DNA of 64,000 nucleotides from VXYL01 sp965199875 (GCA_965199875.1 OZ241346.1:558001-622000), one strand, 5' to 3'; numbered from the stretch's first letter, positions 42,238 to 51,915 are shown. Made by a program: numbers and translations. Notes: generated from the letters alone by a model not told the origin.

Positions 42238-43311
42238 GTGACGGAGTTGAAAAAAGGACAGAGTGCCGTTACCGGCTTTAGCAGGCTGGAGAGCTTGTCG
42301 ATTTCGGGCTTCCGCGGGATAGACCAGTTGGACATCCCCAACTTGGCCCACGTCACGTTGCTCACCGGCAAGAACGGCGTTGGCAAGACCACGGTGCTCG
42401 ATGCGGTGCGGGCTTATGTGGGGCACGGTCGATTCGCCGCCTTGAAAGATCTACTTGTACGTCGTGAGGAGTTGATCACCGAGCGATTCGGCGACAACGA
42501 CTACGAGGAGGTCCCAGCCTTCGATCGCCTGTTCCATCGAAGCGGGAACGAGCTGGGCAGCGCATCCATCGGCCCACTTGGTGGCGGACCAGTCTTGAGA
42601 ATAGAGGAAAAGCTCGAGGCCGAAGAGAAGATCGTCGACGTTTTGTTCAACGGCAAGAGGCAGCGCTATGACCACCGAGAGTGGGGTGAGCCATCGTCTT
42701 GGTTCGACTCTCCATCGGAGCGATCGCCAAGGAGTTCGGTAGCGAAAACGCGATGCGAATCGTTGGGGCCGGAGCCATTGCGCAGCGTGGACTTGGCTAG
42801 ACTATGGGACGGCGTAGCGCTTACCGACAACGAAACGCTTGCGCGGGACGCCCTTCGTCTGGCCTTTGGCGATCGAGTTGAACGCAGCGCGGTTATTGGC
42901 CAGCCCCCCCACAGTAGGAGGCGCGTCGTCGTGAAGTTCTCCGACTACCCCAATCCCGTGCCGTTGAAGAGCCTCGGCGATGGCGCGACGCGAATGTTTG
43001 GCGTTTCACTGGCGCTCGCCAACTGCCGGGACGGCATTCTCTTGTTGGACGAAGCGGAGAACGGGATCCACTACTCGCTGCAGAGCAAATTCTGGAGCAC
43101 GATATTGTGCGCCGCGGAAATGCACAACGTACAGGTTCTCGCAACCACTCACAGCAAGGATTGCATCTACGGATTCGCCGACGCTGCTTTGAACAGCAAC
43201 ATCGATGCAAACCTCGTCCGCATCGGCTGGCGCAAGGGCAAGCTGCGAGCCGTGGAATACTCGACGGAGGATCTCGAGGCCGTTGCCGAGCAGAATTTTG
43301 AGGTCAGATAG
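42238..43311 (+). CDS. ABC-type (AAA_15/21) ATPase, OLD/PARIS-like
   Basis: A 357-residue SMC/ABC-fold ATPase. Walker A is G-K-N-G-V-G-K-T (44-51) after F-R-G-I-D, the signature region S-L-G-D-G-A-T-R-M-F, Walker B I-L-L-L-D-E-A-E-N-G-I and the H-loop A-T-T-H-S-K-D. ATPases of this type pair with TOPRIM-like effectors in abortive-infection systems (OLD, PARIS, AbiL). The next gene begins 2 bases later and encodes such a protein. GTG start. Confidence 0.85.
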   Translation: MTELKKGQSAVTGFSRLESLSISGFRGIDQLDIPNLAHVTLLTGKNGVGKTTVLDAVRAYVGHGRFAALKDLLVRREELITERFGDNDYEEVPAFDRLFHRSGNELGSASIGPLGGGPVLRIEEKLEAEEKIVDVLFNGKRQRYDHREWGEPSSWFDSPSERSPRSSVAKTRCESLGPEPLRSVDLARLWDGVALTDNETLARDALRLAFGDRVERSAVIGQPPHSRRRVVVKFSDYPNPVPLKSLGDGATRMFGVSLALANCRDGILLLDEAENGIHYSLQSKFWSTILCAAEMHNVQVLATTHSKDCIYGFADAALNSNIDANLVRIGWRKGKLRAVEYSTEDLEAVAEQNFEVR

Positions 43312-43313
43312 GC

Positions 43314-43967
43314 GTGAGGCAGTGGAGCAGAACCGAACCACCGAAGCTGCTCTTGGTGGAAGGCGTGGACGACAAGCACGTTGTTGAGCACTTGTGCAGA
43401 AAGCTCGTGCCCGATCTGGCGCCCGATCGGGACTTCCGCTGCCAAGATACTCGTGGAATTGACCCGCTGCTGAAGGCAATCTCTCCGGCGCTGAGGCCGT
43501 TCGAACGGACCGCTCTCGGTATCGTGGTGGACGCCAACGACAACCCTGTTACACGCTGGCAGGCCATTGGCCACCGTTTGCGAGGCGCAGACGTCCAACT
43601 CCCCGACCAACCAGCGCAAGGCGGCACAATCATCAACGGCGAGCCCCGCGTCGGCGTCTGGCTGATGCCCAACAACTCGACGCCGGGCGAGCTTGAGAAC
43701 TTCGTCGCTGAGCTTGTTCCCAAGGATGATCCCGTCTGGCCGCTGGCCAAACAGTACATCGAGAGCATCCCCAGCGAGCACCGACAGTTCTCGACGGGGA
43801 AGGAACTGCGGGCGAAGCTGCACGCTTGGCTGGCGACCCGCCAAGAGCCCCGGAAGATGGGTGCGGCGATCGGGACGGCGGAACTGGATGCGGGAGTGCC
43901 ACTCGCCGGCCAGTTCGCGGATTGGCTTCAAGCCTTGTTTGGTCGCGCGCCAGCGCAGGAGGGCTGA
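43314..43967 (+). CDS. DUF3226 TOPRIM-like effector
   Basis: A 217-residue protein. L-L-V-E-G-V-D-D near residue 16 and I-V-V-D-A-N-D-N near 74 give the E…D-x-D acidic pattern of TOPRIM/DUF3226 folds, which bind metal and may cleave RNA or DNA. It follows the ATPase by 2 bases from GTG 43314, forming a two-gene unit likely to kill or arrest the cell when triggered. Confidence 0.78.
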   Translation: MRQWSRTEPPKLLLVEGVDDKHVVEHLCRKLVPDLAPDRDFRCQDTRGIDPLLKAISPALRPFERTALGIVVDANDNPVTRWQAIGHRLRGADVQLPDQPAQGGTIINGEPRVGVWLMPNNSTPGELENFVAELVPKDDPVWPLAKQYIESIPSEHRQFSTGKELRAKLHAWLATRQEPRKMGAAIGTAELDAGVPLAGQFADWLQALFGRAPAQEG

Positions 43968-43971
43968 CGCG

Positions 43972-45069
43972 ATGGGTGCCACGCTGCATCGCATCCGGGC
44001 CGTCAACTATCGTTGCTTGCGCAACGTCGACGTGGAACTGGACGAGTTCAACGTCCTCGTTGGCGCCAATGGCAGCGGCAAGAGTGCGCTGTTCGATGCG
44101 CTGCTCTTTGTCGGCGACATGGTACGCACTGGCTTGGATTCGGCGATAGACCGGCGGGTGAACGACCTTCGGGATCTGGTCTGGGGGCGTCCCGAGCGCG
44201 AGTCGCGGTTTGCGCTTGAGCTCGAGCTCGGCTTGCCGGAGAACACGGAGGGGATACCGGAATCTCACGAGCGAATGGCCGTCTTTGTGAATGTGACGGA
44301 GGCGAAGGACGGTCTCACCGGCACGCTGGAAGCGACTGTCACGCGGAAGTCGGGGGCGAAGTCTCCCCGCTGGACGACACGAATGCGGTTTGATGCCGAC
44401 AGCGCCTTCGAGCCCGAGGTCGAGTTCGGAAGTCCGATCGTCGCTGGCCACGTCGATCGCACAGTGTCCCAGATCGGCGAAATCGCCTTGGACAATCGTG
44501 TTCTTCGCCGGGCAAGCGCGCCGCTGCGTCGTTGGGCCCCAACTCCGGACCACGCGCTGCCCTGGCTAATCCTTCGTCTCAGAAGGTATCCAAAGCGCTT
44601 CGCCGACTGGAAAAAGCATATCTGCACGGCCATTTCGGACTTCCAAGACATACGTGTCAAGAGACGCAGCGACGACAGACATGCCTACTTGGTTGTGGCC
44701 TTTGGCAGCGGCGTGGAAGTCCCTTCTTGGGCGCTTTCCGACGGCACTTTGCGATTTCTGGCGCTGTCGATCATGGCGTACTTGCCCGAAGAGGGGCGAA
44801 CCCACTTAATCGAGGAACCAGAGAACGGCGTTCATCCGCTGGCTGTCGAGGCGGTCTACCGCTCTCTCTCGTCAACGTACGATGCGCAGGTGCTGGTCAC
44901 GACACACTCGCCAATCCTCCTCGCCTGCACGGAGCCAAAGGAACTGCTGTGCTTCTCCAAACACGATGGCGAAACGCAGATTGTCCGTGGCGACGAGCAT
45001 CCCCATCTGAGGCACTGGCAAAGCGCGGCTGACGTCGATCTGCTGTTTGCACCCCAAGTTCTTGGGTGA
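43972..45069 (+). CDS. AAA/ABC-type ATPase, MAD3-like
   Basis: A 365-residue ATPase of the same broad class as the one at 42238 but clearly different. N-terminus N-Y-R-C-L-R-N-V-D-V-E-L, Walker A G-A-N-G-S-G-K-S (31-38), signature L-S-D-G-T-L-R-F-L-A-L, Walker B H-L-I-E-E-P-E-N-G-V-H and T-T-H-S-P-I-L-L. Its 3' partner resembles proteins annotated as MAD4 of the methylation-associated defence system; this gene then would match MAD3. That link is from memory. Confidence 0.8.
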   Translation: MGATLHRIRAVNYRCLRNVDVELDEFNVLVGANGSGKSALFDALLFVGDMVRTGLDSAIDRRVNDLRDLVWGRPERESRFALELELGLPENTEGIPESHERMAVFVNVTEAKDGLTGTLEATVTRKSGAKSPRWTTRMRFDADSAFEPEVEFGSPIVAGHVDRTVSQIGEIALDNRVLRRASAPLRRWAPTPDHALPWLILRLRRYPKRFADWKKHICTAISDFQDIRVKRRSDDRHAYLVVAFGSGVEVPSWALSDGTLRFLALSIMAYLPEEGRTHLIEEPENGVHPLAVEAVYRSLSSTYDAQVLVTTHSPILLACTEPKELLCFSKHDGETQIVRGDEHPHLRHWQSAADVDLLFAPQVLG

Positions 45070-45719
45070 GTGCGTCGGTGAAGGACCTGTACGTGCTGGT
45101 GGCCGATCAAGACATGGCCGAAACACTGAAAGCAGTGCTCGACAGGCCGAAGAGCCTTGGCATCCGGCCCATTCAGCATGACGTCGCGCGGCATATTCGG
45201 CGGGACGCCGGGTGCTGCCGCGACGCCAGTCGGCGCTTGCGTCCGTACCCCGACCGGTACCGCAAGGCAATCGTCGTCTTCGACAAGCAAGGCTGTGGCC
45301 GAGAGGACTCGCCTCGAGAGCAAATCCAGCGGGATGTCGAGCGGGAACTCGCGGGCAACGGGTGGGATGGCGACCGGGCCAAGGCGGTGGTGATTGAACC
45401 CGAGCTCGAAGCCTGGGTCTGGACCGGTTCGCCACATGCTGCGCGTGTTCTTGGTTGGCAGCGTGGGTACGACGACTTGAGAGGTTGGCTCGTGGCACGC
45501 AGGCTTTGGCTGGAGGGCAACGCCAAGCCAACGGACCCGAAGGCCGCCATGAAGGCCGTGCTCCGCGAAACGCGCAAGGCGCACTCGGCCGCGCTATTCG
45601 GCGAGCTCGCCAAGCGCACGACGTGGCGCGGCTGCCAGTGCCCCGCCTTCGCCGAACTCAAGAGCACGCTCAAGCGCTGGTTCGGCGACGCGCAGTCAGC
45701 ACCTTCTCACGCACCCTGA
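45066..45719 (+). CDS. MAD4-like partner of the ATPase
   Basis: A 217-residue protein: D-L-Y-V-L-V-A-D-Q-D-M near the start, I-V-V-F-D-K-Q-G-C-G-R-E and I-E-P-E-L-E-A-W-V-W. The D…F-D…E-x-E pattern suggests a metal-dependent nuclease or TOPRIM-like site. It overlaps the ATPase by four bases (GTGA). The blocks match my memory of proteins annotated 'methylation-associated defense system protein MAD4'; confirmation needs a search. Confidence 0.65.
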   Translation: MSASVKDLYVLVADQDMAETLKAVLDRPKSLGIRPIQHDVARHIRRDAGCCRDASRRLRPYPDRYRKAIVVFDKQGCGREDSPREQIQRDVERELAGNGWDGDRAKAVVIEPELEAWVWTGSPHAARVLGWQRGYDDLRGWLVARRLWLEGNAKPTDPKAAMKAVLRETRKAHSAALFGELAKRTTWRGCQCPAFAELKSTLKRWFGDAQSAPSHAP

Positions 45720-45732
45720 TACGCTTCGCCCG

Positions 45733-48700
45733 ATGCAGCCTTGGCACCACTTCGTCACCCTCAAGCCCGAGCTCGAATCCGGCGAGCTTACCCTTGCCGA
45801 GTTCGCCGCGGACCTCCACGAAGTCACCCTCGCCCGCGGCAAGCGCCCCGTCTACGAAGATCCTGCCCAGTTCTTCGCCCTCACCTACCCCACCCACGCG
45901 CTGCGCGAGCTGGCGAAAGACGTCGCCGTTCGGCTCAGTGGCCAAAGCGACAAGGCGGTGCGGCAGTTGGAGCTCACCTATGGCGGCGGCAAGACGCATA
46001 CGCTCATTACGCTCTACCACTTGTTCCAAGACCCCGCCTCCCTGCCGGACATTCCGGCGGTGCGCGAGTTCCGCGAGCATGTGGGCGCCGATCTGCCACA
46101 AGCGTTCGTCGCCACGCTCTGTTTCGACAAGATCGATGTGGAGAAGGGCATCGAGGACGTCCGCGCCCCCAACGGCGAAACGCGCACGCTCCGCCATCCT
46201 TGGAGCGTGCTGGCCTATCAGTTGGCGGGCGACGACGGCTTGAGCGCGATCCATGCCGACGGCAAAGCGGAGGAACGCGAGACGCCGCCGGCGGAACCGC
46301 TCTTGGCGAAGCTGTTGGCCATCCCGGGCGAGCGGGGCTTCGGCACCCTGGTGCTGGTGGACGAGGTGCTGATGTATGCCCGCGAGAAGGTCGGGCTGGA
46401 TGCCAAGTGGCAGCCGCGCATCGTCGATTTCTTTCAGCATCTGGTGGCGGCGGTCGGCAAGGTGGATCGCGCCGCGATGGTCGCTTCCCTGCTCGCCACC
46501 GATCCGAAAAAGCAGGATGCAGTCGGGCTCCGAGTGCGCGACGAACTGTTCGCGGTGGTGCGGCGGCAACGCGAAGAGGGCGTGCAGCCGGTGGCGCGGG
46601 AGGATGTCGCGGAGGTGCTGCGGCGCCGCTTCTTCGAGCGCGAAGGCCTGCAGCAGGAAGATGCGTACAAGTCGCACGTCATCGGCGTGGTGCGCGAACT
46701 CGCCAAGCTGGACGAGACCACGGCCAAGGATCGTTCCGCCCAGGAAACGCGGTTTCTCGCGAGCTTTCCCTTCCACCCGGACCTCACGGACGTGTTCTAC
46801 GGCAAGTGGACGCAACTGCCGGCGTTCCAACGCACGCGGGGCATTCTGCGCACGCTGGCCACCGCTTTGCGCGGTGCGCGGCAATGGGACGCAAGCCCGC
46901 TGGTCGGCCCGGCGGCGCTGCTTGCCGCACCCGGCGAAGCGGGCGTTTCCGAAGCGGTGAAGGACTTGGCCAACGTCGTGGATACCGGCAGCGAAGGCAG
47001 GCCGACGGATTGGGCGCGGCTGCTGGAAGGCGAGTTGGCAAAGGCCAAGGAGATCCAAGACGAGTTTCCGGCGCTGGCGTCAAGCCGCGCTGCGGAGCAG
47101 GCGGTCGTCGCCACGTTCCTGCACTCCCAGCCCATCGGCAGCAAGGCCAACACGCCGGAGTTGCAGCGCGCCGTCGGCAGCGGGGCGGACGGCATCGAAC
47201 TCATGAAAGCGCTGCGCCGCTGGCGCGAAGTCTCCTGGTTCCTGGACGACGAAGACGCCAGAGGCGTCGGCGAGCAGGAACTGCCCAAGTCCTGGCGGCT
47301 CGGCAATCGCCCGAACTTGAAGCAGATGCACGACGAAGCCTGCCGCGAGCGCGTGACCAGCGACGCCGTGGATGCCGCACTCGCCGACGCGATTCGCAAG
47401 GCGCGGAACAGCTTGACGGGCGGCGCAGCGGCGACGGGCGCAAAGGTGCATTTGCTGCCGGCGAGTCCGGCGGACGTGCAGGACGACGATCTGTTCCGTT
47501 TCGTGATTCTCGGCCCGGACGCCGTCTCGGATTCAGGCCGGCCGAGCGCCTTGGCGAAGCGCTATCTGGCCGAGACCACGGGCCCGAAACGCCCGCGCGT
47601 GAACCGCAATGCGCTGGTCCTCGCGGCGCCTTCGCGGGACGGCCTGGACGCCATGCGCGCCAGCGTCAGAACGCTGCTCGGCTGGGAGGACGTGAGCAGC
47701 CAACTGCAGGACCAAACCGTCGATCCCTTGCGCGCCGAACGCTTGCGTCGGGAGTTGCAGGAAGCGCGCAGCCGCTTGCCGCAGATGGTTCGGCAAGGCT
47801 ACGCCGTGGTGGTCTCCGTCGGCGAGGACGGCGAGGCCCAAGCGTTCCGTCTGGCGGCCGCTGCCGGGCCGCTGTTCATCGAGATCAAGAACGACGAACG
47901 CGCCCGCATCAAGGAAACCGCCATTGACGCCGAGGCGCTGCTGCCGGGCGGCCCCTTCGACCTGTGGCGCGACGACGAAGACGCCCGGCTGGTGCATGAG
48001 CTGGCGAGTCTCTTCGCCCGGGATCCGCGCCTGCCGAAAGTGCTGAACGCCGGCGTGGTGCATGGCACGGCCATGCAAGGCGTGGAACGCGGCCTGCTGG
48101 TCGCACGGCTGGCGCGGCCAGACGGCAGCGTGCGCACCTGGTGGCGTGCGCCGGTGGCCGAGGAAGCACGGCAAGATCGAACGCTGGAAGCGGTGCTGCC
48201 CCAGAGTGCCATGCTCTCCGACCTTCCGAGCGAACTGCTGGCGCCGGATGCGCTGCCTGGCCTGTGGCAGGACGGTCGCCTGACGCTGGCGCAGGCCAAG
48301 CGCTACTTCTCGGGCAAGCACGTCGCCACGATTGAACACGAAGGGTGGGAGGACCAGCTGCCCATCCCTCGTTGCGGCCAAGAAGCGCTTGAAGCGGCGA
48401 TGGCGTCGGCCGTGAAGTCCGGGGTTGTCTGGCTGGTCAACGGCCCGACCTCCTGCTGGAAGGAGGACGTTCCCTTCCGGGCGTTGGACGAGAACGCCGA
48501 GCTGCTGCCGCCGCCGCAGCTGGTCGCGCCCCAGGAACTGACGCCGGAGGCATTGCCCGGCGCTTGGGAAAACGACGGAACCAACGGCGCCGCCGTGGTG
48601 CAGGCGTTGTCGCAGCAGAAGGGCGTCGTCATGCCCTGGGGGCTGGTTCGAGAGAGCCTGGGCGAAGCCGTGCGCAGCCGTTGGCTGGAGACCGAACAAG

Positions 48701-49023
48701 GCGACGGCGGCGTGGCGGACTTCGTCCACGCCGGCGGTTGGCGCTTGCGGCTGCCGAAGACTTCCCAGCCGCCAGCGCCGGCACCCCGCAGCGCCGAAGT
48801 GGAAGTGACGCCGAACGAGCTGCAGGATCTGGCCGACGCGATTCCCAGCCTGCTCTCAGCGAGCGCCGGGCACGACCTCGCCTTTCGGCTCGGCGTCGCC
48901 TTGAACTCGACCGCGCCGGAAGCGGTGCGTCAGGAAGTGGACGATCTGCTCCGCCAAGCGATCCCGAAGCTGAAGAGCAACACGCGCAAAGCAGACGCGG
49001 GCGCCCCCCCAAGGGGCGGCTAG
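45733..49023 (+). CDS. DUF499 P-loop ATPase, defence island
   Basis: A 1096-residue protein with the DUF499 hallmark P-loop L-T-Y-G-G-G-K-T-H-T-L (Gly84-Lys87-Thr88) and Walker B T-L-V-L-V-D-E-V. DUF499 proteins, related to BREX PglY, are large ATPases that occur with DUF1156 methylases and are thought to power DNA sensing or blocking. It starts 14 bases after the MAD4-like gene and ends the island; its stop (49021-49023) overlaps the stop of the convergent lipoprotein gene. Confidence 0.88.
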   Translation: MQPWHHFVTLKPELESGELTLAEFAADLHEVTLARGKRPVYEDPAQFFALTYPTHALRELAKDVAVRLSGQSDKAVRQLELTYGGGKTHTLITLYHLFQDPASLPDIPAVREFREHVGADLPQAFVATLCFDKIDVEKGIEDVRAPNGETRTLRHPWSVLAYQLAGDDGLSAIHADGKAEERETPPAEPLLAKLLAIPGERGFGTLVLVDEVLMYAREKVGLDAKWQPRIVDFFQHLVAAVGKVDRAAMVASLLATDPKKQDAVGLRVRDELFAVVRRQREEGVQPVAREDVAEVLRRRFFEREGLQQEDAYKSHVIGVVRELAKLDETTAKDRSAQETRFLASFPFHPDLTDVFYGKWTQLPAFQRTRGILRTLATALRGARQWDASPLVGPAALLAAPGEAGVSEAVKDLANVVDTGSEGRPTDWARLLEGELAKAKEIQDEFPALASSRAAEQAVVATFLHSQPIGSKANTPELQRAVGSGADGIELMKALRRWREVSWFLDDEDARGVGEQELPKSWRLGNRPNLKQMHDEACRERVTSDAVDAALADAIRKARNSLTGGAAATGAKVHLLPASPADVQDDDLFRFVILGPDAVSDSGRPSALAKRYLAETTGPKRPRVNRNALVLAAPSRDGLDAMRASVRTLLGWEDVSSQLQDQTVDPLRAERLRRELQEARSRLPQMVRQGYAVVVSVGEDGEAQAFRLAAAAGPLFIEIKNDERARIKETAIDAEALLPGGPFDLWRDDEDARLVHELASLFARDPRLPKVLNAGVVHGTAMQGVERGLLVARLARPDGSVRTWWRAPVAEEARQDRTLEAVLPQSAMLSDLPSELLAPDALPGLWQDGRLTLAQAKRYFSGKHVATIEHEGWEDQLPIPRCGQEALEAAMASAVKSGVVWLVNGPTSCWKEDVPFRALDENAELLPPPQLVAPQELTPEALPGAWENDGTNGAAVVQALSQQKGVVMPWGLVRESLGEAVRSRWLETEQGDGGVADFVHAGGWRLRLPKTSQPPAPAPRSAEVEVTPNELQDLADAIPSLLSASAGHDLAFRLGVALNSTAPEAVRQEVDDLLRQAIPKLKSNTRKADAGAPPRGG

Positions 49024-49757
49024 CGAAACCGGCCCGGCGCGCTCAGCCGCAGCGCCATCTGCTCGACCTCCGCGGCAACCGCGTCGATGCGAATGGCGTG
49101 CTGCGGAATGCGCGGCGGCGGCGCAAGGTTCGGCCACATGTCGCCTAGCGGTTCGATCGCTGCGACGATGCGGCGGAACACCTCCCGGTCGTCGCCTTCG
49201 CGGCGCATGTGCTGCACCCGCGCCAGCCCCAGCGCGATGTGCGTGAAGCCGTAGGCGTCCTGGTATTCGTGGGCGTTTTCCAGCTGGCCGTCGACGACGC
49301 CGATCGCGTACTCCCGCGCCGCTTCCCGCAGCAGCAGAACGATCACTCGCCCGCGCAAGGCGGCGGAAGCGTCCGTCACCGCGTTTTCCGCGGCGGCGAT
49401 GGCGGTCAGCAGGTCGGCATAGGCGTCGGTGAGGTCGGCAGCGCCCGAGGCCATCGCTTCGGCGTGGGCGGCCAGTTCGGCGGCGAAAGGCGGTGCGCCG
49501 CGCCGCTCCAAGGCGACCGCCACATCCATGTAGAGTTCGTCCGAAGGGTGCTTGGCGTGGGTGCCGGCGGCGGCGTGCTCGCCCAAGGCGTACAAGGCGT
49601 GGCCAGCCATCAGGTGTCCGCGCATCAGACCCAGCTTGAAGAGCAGGTCGGCGTCGGCCTGGGCGGCCTCCGGCACGGCAATCGGCGTGTAGGCGCAACC
49701 GCAAAGAGCGGCCAGCAGAACGGCGGTCAGCAACCGGCGAACGCCCGCCGGAACCAC
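49020..49757 (-). CDS. Predicted lipoprotein, function unknown
   Basis: About 245 residues. The N-terminus is a lipoprotein signal (R-R-L-L-T-A-V-L-L-A-A-L-C-G-C-A-Y), with Cys in a loose lipobox (L-C-G-C). The rest is alanine-rich and helical with no named domain. No ATG fits; GTG 49757 (or TTG 49733) is the best start. Convergent with the DUF499 gene. Confidence 0.6.
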   Translation of the reverse strand: MVPAGVRRLLTAVLLAALCGCAYTPIAVPEAAQADADLLFKLGLMRGHLMAGHALYALGEHAAAGTHAKHPSDELYMDVAVALERRGAPPFAAELAAHAEAMASGAADLTDAYADLLTAIAAAENAVTDASAALRGRVIVLLLREAAREYAIGVVDGQLENAHEYQDAYGFTHIALGLARVQHMRREGDDREVFRRIVAAIEPLGDMWPNLAPPPRIPQHAIRIDAVAAEVEQMALRLSAPGRFR

Positions 49758-49822
49758 CTTGGCCGGAAATACCCGATTGTCGGCCACGTCGGCAGCCCTC
49801 CCGTCGGTGCGAAACGGACCCA

Positions 49823-50824
49823 CTACTGCCACCCCGCGCGGTCGAAGACCTGCACCGCCCGGGACTGGTTGGCGCCCAGCACGGTGGCGCTCACGGCGTC
49901 CTCCTTGAAGGCGCCGAGTTCGGCGATGGGGCCGGTGGCGGCGCCGATCACCGGATACTCGTTGTTGCCTTCGGCGAACAGGCGCTGGGCGAAGTCGCTG
50001 GCGAGGTACTCCAGGAAGCGCACGGCGTTGCCGCGGTTCGGCGCGTGCCGGGCGACTCCTGCGCCGCTGATGTTGACGTGGGCGCCGCGCCCCTGCTGAT
50101 TGGGGAACAACACGCCAAGGCCCTTGGCGACGGCGCGGTCTTCTTCGTCGTCGGAACCGAGCAGGCGACCGATGTAGTAGGTGTTGGCGACGCTGACGCC
50201 GCACTCGCCGGCGGCAACCGCGCGCAGCTGCGCCGTGTCGTTGCCTTGGGGCGGGCGGCGGAAGTTCGCCACCACGCCCTTGGCCCAGGCTTCGGCGGCG
50301 TCCTCGCCGTGGTGCTCGATCAGCGAGGCCAGCAGAGACAGGTTGTAGATGTTGCCGGAGGATCGCATGCACACCTTGCCGCGCAGCCGCTCGTCGGCCA
50401 GGTCTTCGTAGCGGGAGACGCCCTCCGGCAGGCCTGCCGCCTGGTTGTAGACGACCACGCGAGCGCGCTTGGACAGCCCGAACCAGTAGCCTTGCGGATC
50501 GCGCAGGTGGGCGGGGATGCGCTCGTTCAAGAGCGGCGAATCAATGCTTTGAAAGACGCCTTGCTGATGCGCTCGCCACAGCCGTCCGGCATCCACGGTG
50601 ACGAGCAGGTCGGCGGGGCTGAACTCGCCTTCGTTGCGGATGCGTTCGATCAGGCCGTCGCTGCTGCCTTCGATGAGATTGACTTCGATGCCGCTCTGCT
50701 CGGTGAAGCGATCGTAGAGCGCGAGATCCGTGTCGTAGTGGCGCGCCGAGTAGACGTTGACTTCCTCCTCGGCAAGCGCCCCGCTGGCGGCGGCGAACGC
50801 GAGACACAGAACTAATCGACGCAT
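49823..50824 (-). CDS. fbpA: Iron(III) ABC transporter substrate-binding protein
   Basis: A 333-residue periplasmic binding protein: signal peptide M-R-R-L-V-L-C-L-A-F-A-A-A-S-G-A-L-A, then V-N-V-Y-S-A-R-H-Y-D-T-D, I-R-N-E-G…P-A-D-L-L-V-T-V-D-A and the paired-tyrosine stretch V-A-N-T-Y-Y-I-G-R typical of FbpA/FutA iron ligands. It feeds the ATPase (50881) and permease (52005). Start ATG 50824 with AGAGGAAAG upstream. Confidence 0.9.
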   Translation of the reverse strand: MRRLVLCLAFAAASGALAEEEVNVYSARHYDTDLALYDRFTEQSGIEVNLIEGSSDGLIERIRNEGEFSPADLLVTVDAGRLWRAHQQGVFQSIDSPLLNERIPAHLRDPQGYWFGLSKRARVVVYNQAAGLPEGVSRYEDLADERLRGKVCMRSSGNIYNLSLLASLIEHHGEDAAEAWAKGVVANFRRPPQGNDTAQLRAVAAGECGVSVANTYYIGRLLGSDDEEDRAVAKGLGVLFPNQQGRGAHVNISGAGVARHAPNRGNAVRFLEYLASDFAQRLFAEGNNEYPVIGAATGPIAELGAFKEDAVSATVLGANQSRAVQVFDRAGWQ

Positions 50825-50880
50825 GGGGCGCTTTCCTCTTTCGATGGCGTTTGGGGGCCTCTCGGCAAACGCGGATGCTA

Positions 50881-51915
50881 TCACCGCGCCTCGCTGCGCG
50901 GAAAGACGAACGTGGCCTCGGCGTCGAACAGCGCGGTTACCGGGTCGCCGACGGCAAGCCCGTTCAAGGCCGCGGCGCTGACCCGCAGCAGGTCGTCGCC
51001 AAGGCGCACGAGCACGAAGTAGCGCTCGCCCAGGAAGCGGACGTCCTCCACCCGCGGCCCTTCTTCGGCGCGGCGAAGCGCAATGGCGTTGGGCCGCGCC
51101 ACGACGTCCACCTCGCCATCCGGCAGCGGCGCGCGCGAGCACTCGAAACCGCCGAACCGCGTACGCACGAAGCCGCTCCTCGCCGTGCCGCGCAGGTGCT
51201 GCGACTGGCCGAACATCTCCGCCACTTCAAGGGTCTCGGGCCGACGCCACAGCTCGGCCGGCGTTCCAGCCTGAAGCACGCCGCCGCGGCCGAGGACGAC
51301 GATGCGGTCGGCAAGTTCCAGCGCTTCGTCCGGGTCGTGGGTGACCACCAGGGCGACGCGGCCAGTGCGCCGCAAGGCGCGGCGGGTCTGCTCGCGCAGG
51401 GCGCGTCTCAAGGTGGCATCGACGTTGGCGAACGGTTCGTCGAGCAGCAGCACCCGGGGTTGCGGCGCCAGCGCCCGGGCCAGCGCCACGCGCTGCTGCT
51501 GACCGCCGGAGAGCGTGTCCGGGTAGCGGCCGCCGAACGCTTGCAGCCCAACGTCCAAGAGGCAGCGCTCGACCACCCGCGCTCGTTCGTCGGCGGCCAG
51601 CGCACGCAGGCCGAAGGCGATGTTCTCGCGCACCGTCTTGTGCGGAAAGAGCACATGGTCCTGGAAGACCAGGCCAACCGGACGGCGTTCCGGCGGCGGC
51701 TCGCGTCCGGGCTCGGCGAGCACCTCGCCATCAAGCCGAATCGAACCCGACTGCAAGCGCTCAAGCCCGGCGGCCAGGCGCAGCAGCGTGCTCTTGCCGC
51801 TGCCCGAGGGCCCGAGCAGACAGGTGATCTCGGCCGCCTGGGCGCGCAGCGACACTTGCCGCAGCACCTGCTGGCGGACGTAGCGGTGGCTGACGTTGCA
51901 GAACTCCAAAGCCAT
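50881..51915 (-). CDS. fbpC: Iron(III) ABC transporter ATP-binding protein
   Basis: A 344-residue ABC ATPase: Walker A G-P-S-G-S-G-K-S, Q-loop V-F-Q-D, signature L-S-G-G-Q-Q-Q-R, Walker B L-L-L-L-D-E-P and H-loop T-H-D. A C-terminal TOBE-like extension is usual for this family. Starts at ATG 51915; the SBP gene follows after 56 bases. Confidence 0.92.
   Translation of the reverse strand: MALEFCNVSHRYVRQQVLRQVSLRAQAAEITCLLGPSGSGKSTLLRLAAGLERLQSGSIRLDGEVLAEPGREPPPERRPVGLVFQDHVLFPHKTVRENIAFGLRALAADERARVVERCLLDVGLQAFGGRYPDTLSGGQQQRVALARALAPQPRVLLLDEPFANVDATLRRALREQTRRALRRTGRVALVVTHDPDEALELADRIVVLGRGGVLQAGTPAELWRRPETLEVAEMFGQSQHLRGTARSGFVRTRFGGFECSRAPLPDGEVDVVARPNAIALRRAEEGPRVEDVRFLGERYFVLVRLGDDLLRVSAAALNGLAVGDPVTALFDAEATFVFPRSEAR

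Noticed and set aside
31312..49023. Calling the island DISARM or BREX
   Set aside because: The helicase resembles DrmD and DUF499 resembles PglY, but drmA/B/C and pglZ/brxL are absent.
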